A model generated the notes under the pieces. The model saw only the letters and a list, made by a program, of their open reading frames with translations, searched no databases and had not been told where the DNA came from. From Leeuwenhoekiella sp. MAR_2009_132 (GTDB lineage: Bacteria; Bacteroidota; Bacteroidia; Flavobacteriales; Flavobacteriaceae): DNA of 64,000 nucleotides. Position 1 is the stretch's first letter. Every line of letters starts with the position of its first letter. The stretch spans positions 754,001 through 818,000 of the forward strand of contig NZ_JHZY01000004.1 in NCBI RefSeq assembly GCF_000687915.1. Direction: 5' to 3'. The position numbers and the translations under genes are program-made. Below are positions 63,977 to 64,000 of this stretch, in pieces.

Positions 63977-64000
63977 TTAATTGATTTCCTTTTGCATTTC
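63977..64000 (-). CDS. Possible C-terminal tail of a further upstream gene (edge fragment)
   Basis: On the minus strand the last bases read as an open frame ending MQKEIN and a TAA stop at 63979-63977, exactly before the ATG of the heme-binding gene. This is too short to name but is typical of a tightly packed operon running in from the right. Confidence 0.3.
   Translation of the reverse strand, partial: EMQKEIN

Noticed and set aside
1..64000. CRISPR array
   Set aside because: No run of equal-length direct repeats separated by unique spacers was seen. The only direct repeats are two 20-mers before the integrase and the four stem-loops.
1..64000. Insertion sequences or transposases
   Set aside because: No DDE or HUH transposase frame and no paired terminal inverted repeats were seen. 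The tyrosine recombinase at 37721 is the only mobility gene.

Overview
The window looks like chromosome of a marine-type Flavobacteriaceae bacterium (Bacteroidetes). The signs are an AT-rich sequence, intergenic regions with few purine-rich ribosome sites, a TAnnTTTG-type -7 box, SPI/SPII-exported glycoside hydrolases, a NagB fused to a PIG-L deacetylase, LytS/LytTR regulators and many DUF families typical of the phylum. The genus cannot be fixed from the sequence alone. There are two very different halves that meet at a tRNA-Leu fragment near 37.43-37.48 kb.

Region 1 (1-22.2 kb, all on the minus strand) is a glycan-catabolic locus. It holds two GH29 fucosidases, a GH3 glycosidase, a GH20 hexosaminidase, two GH92 alpha-mannosidases, a GH130 mannoside phosphorylase-type enzyme, a family-10-like glycosidase, a CBM9-like protein, glucosamine-6-phosphate deaminase and two sodium:solute symporters. 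Together they could strip fucose, GlcNAc and mannose from an N-glycan-like substrate, split the Man-GlcNAc core and feed GlcN-6-P to fructose-6-P. No SusC/SusD pair is visible. A LytS-type kinase and LytTR regulator (22.3-24.1 kb) diverge from the locus and may control it.

Region 2 (24.2-37.4 kb) holds a coiled-coil exported protein, a dienelactone hydrolase and an aldo/keto reductase. It then carries a DAB-type inorganic-carbon uptake operon: a divergent CbbR-like LysR gene, two small proteins, DabB and DabA, closed by a strong terminator. Next comes an unusual pair, a zinc-dependent phospholipase C-like protein and a protein in which EF-Tu domain-II-like repeats sit inside an Ig-like fold.

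Region 3 (37.4-64 kb) is an integrated element. It opens with the 3' part of a tRNA-Leu(UAG) gene, a pair of 20-bp direct repeats and a tyrosine recombinase. After that, about 25 kb of genes lie all on the minus strand and are dominated by copper and heavy-metal handling: multicopper oxidase, HMA proteins, two P1B ATPases, a 16-cysteine four-helix copper-storage protein, a CusB-like adaptor, three DUF3347 modules, and an AraC regulator with an N-terminal CxxC metal-binding-like segment. Envelope and redox genes follow (YceI, DUF4136, DoxX, K+ channel, glutamate-synthase-like, heme-binding). The right end of the element is outside the window.

The least explained signals are (i) four copies of a stem-loop repeat with conserved ends and loop but changing, compensated stems in the element's intergenic regions; (ii) a shared 26-bp near-repeat upstream of copA and the copper-storage gene, next to the HMA-AraC regulator; (iii) the EF-Tu-domain-II/Ig hybrid protein; and (iv) a protein joining a helix-hairpin-helix-like segment to a PD-(D/E)xK-like nuclease segment.
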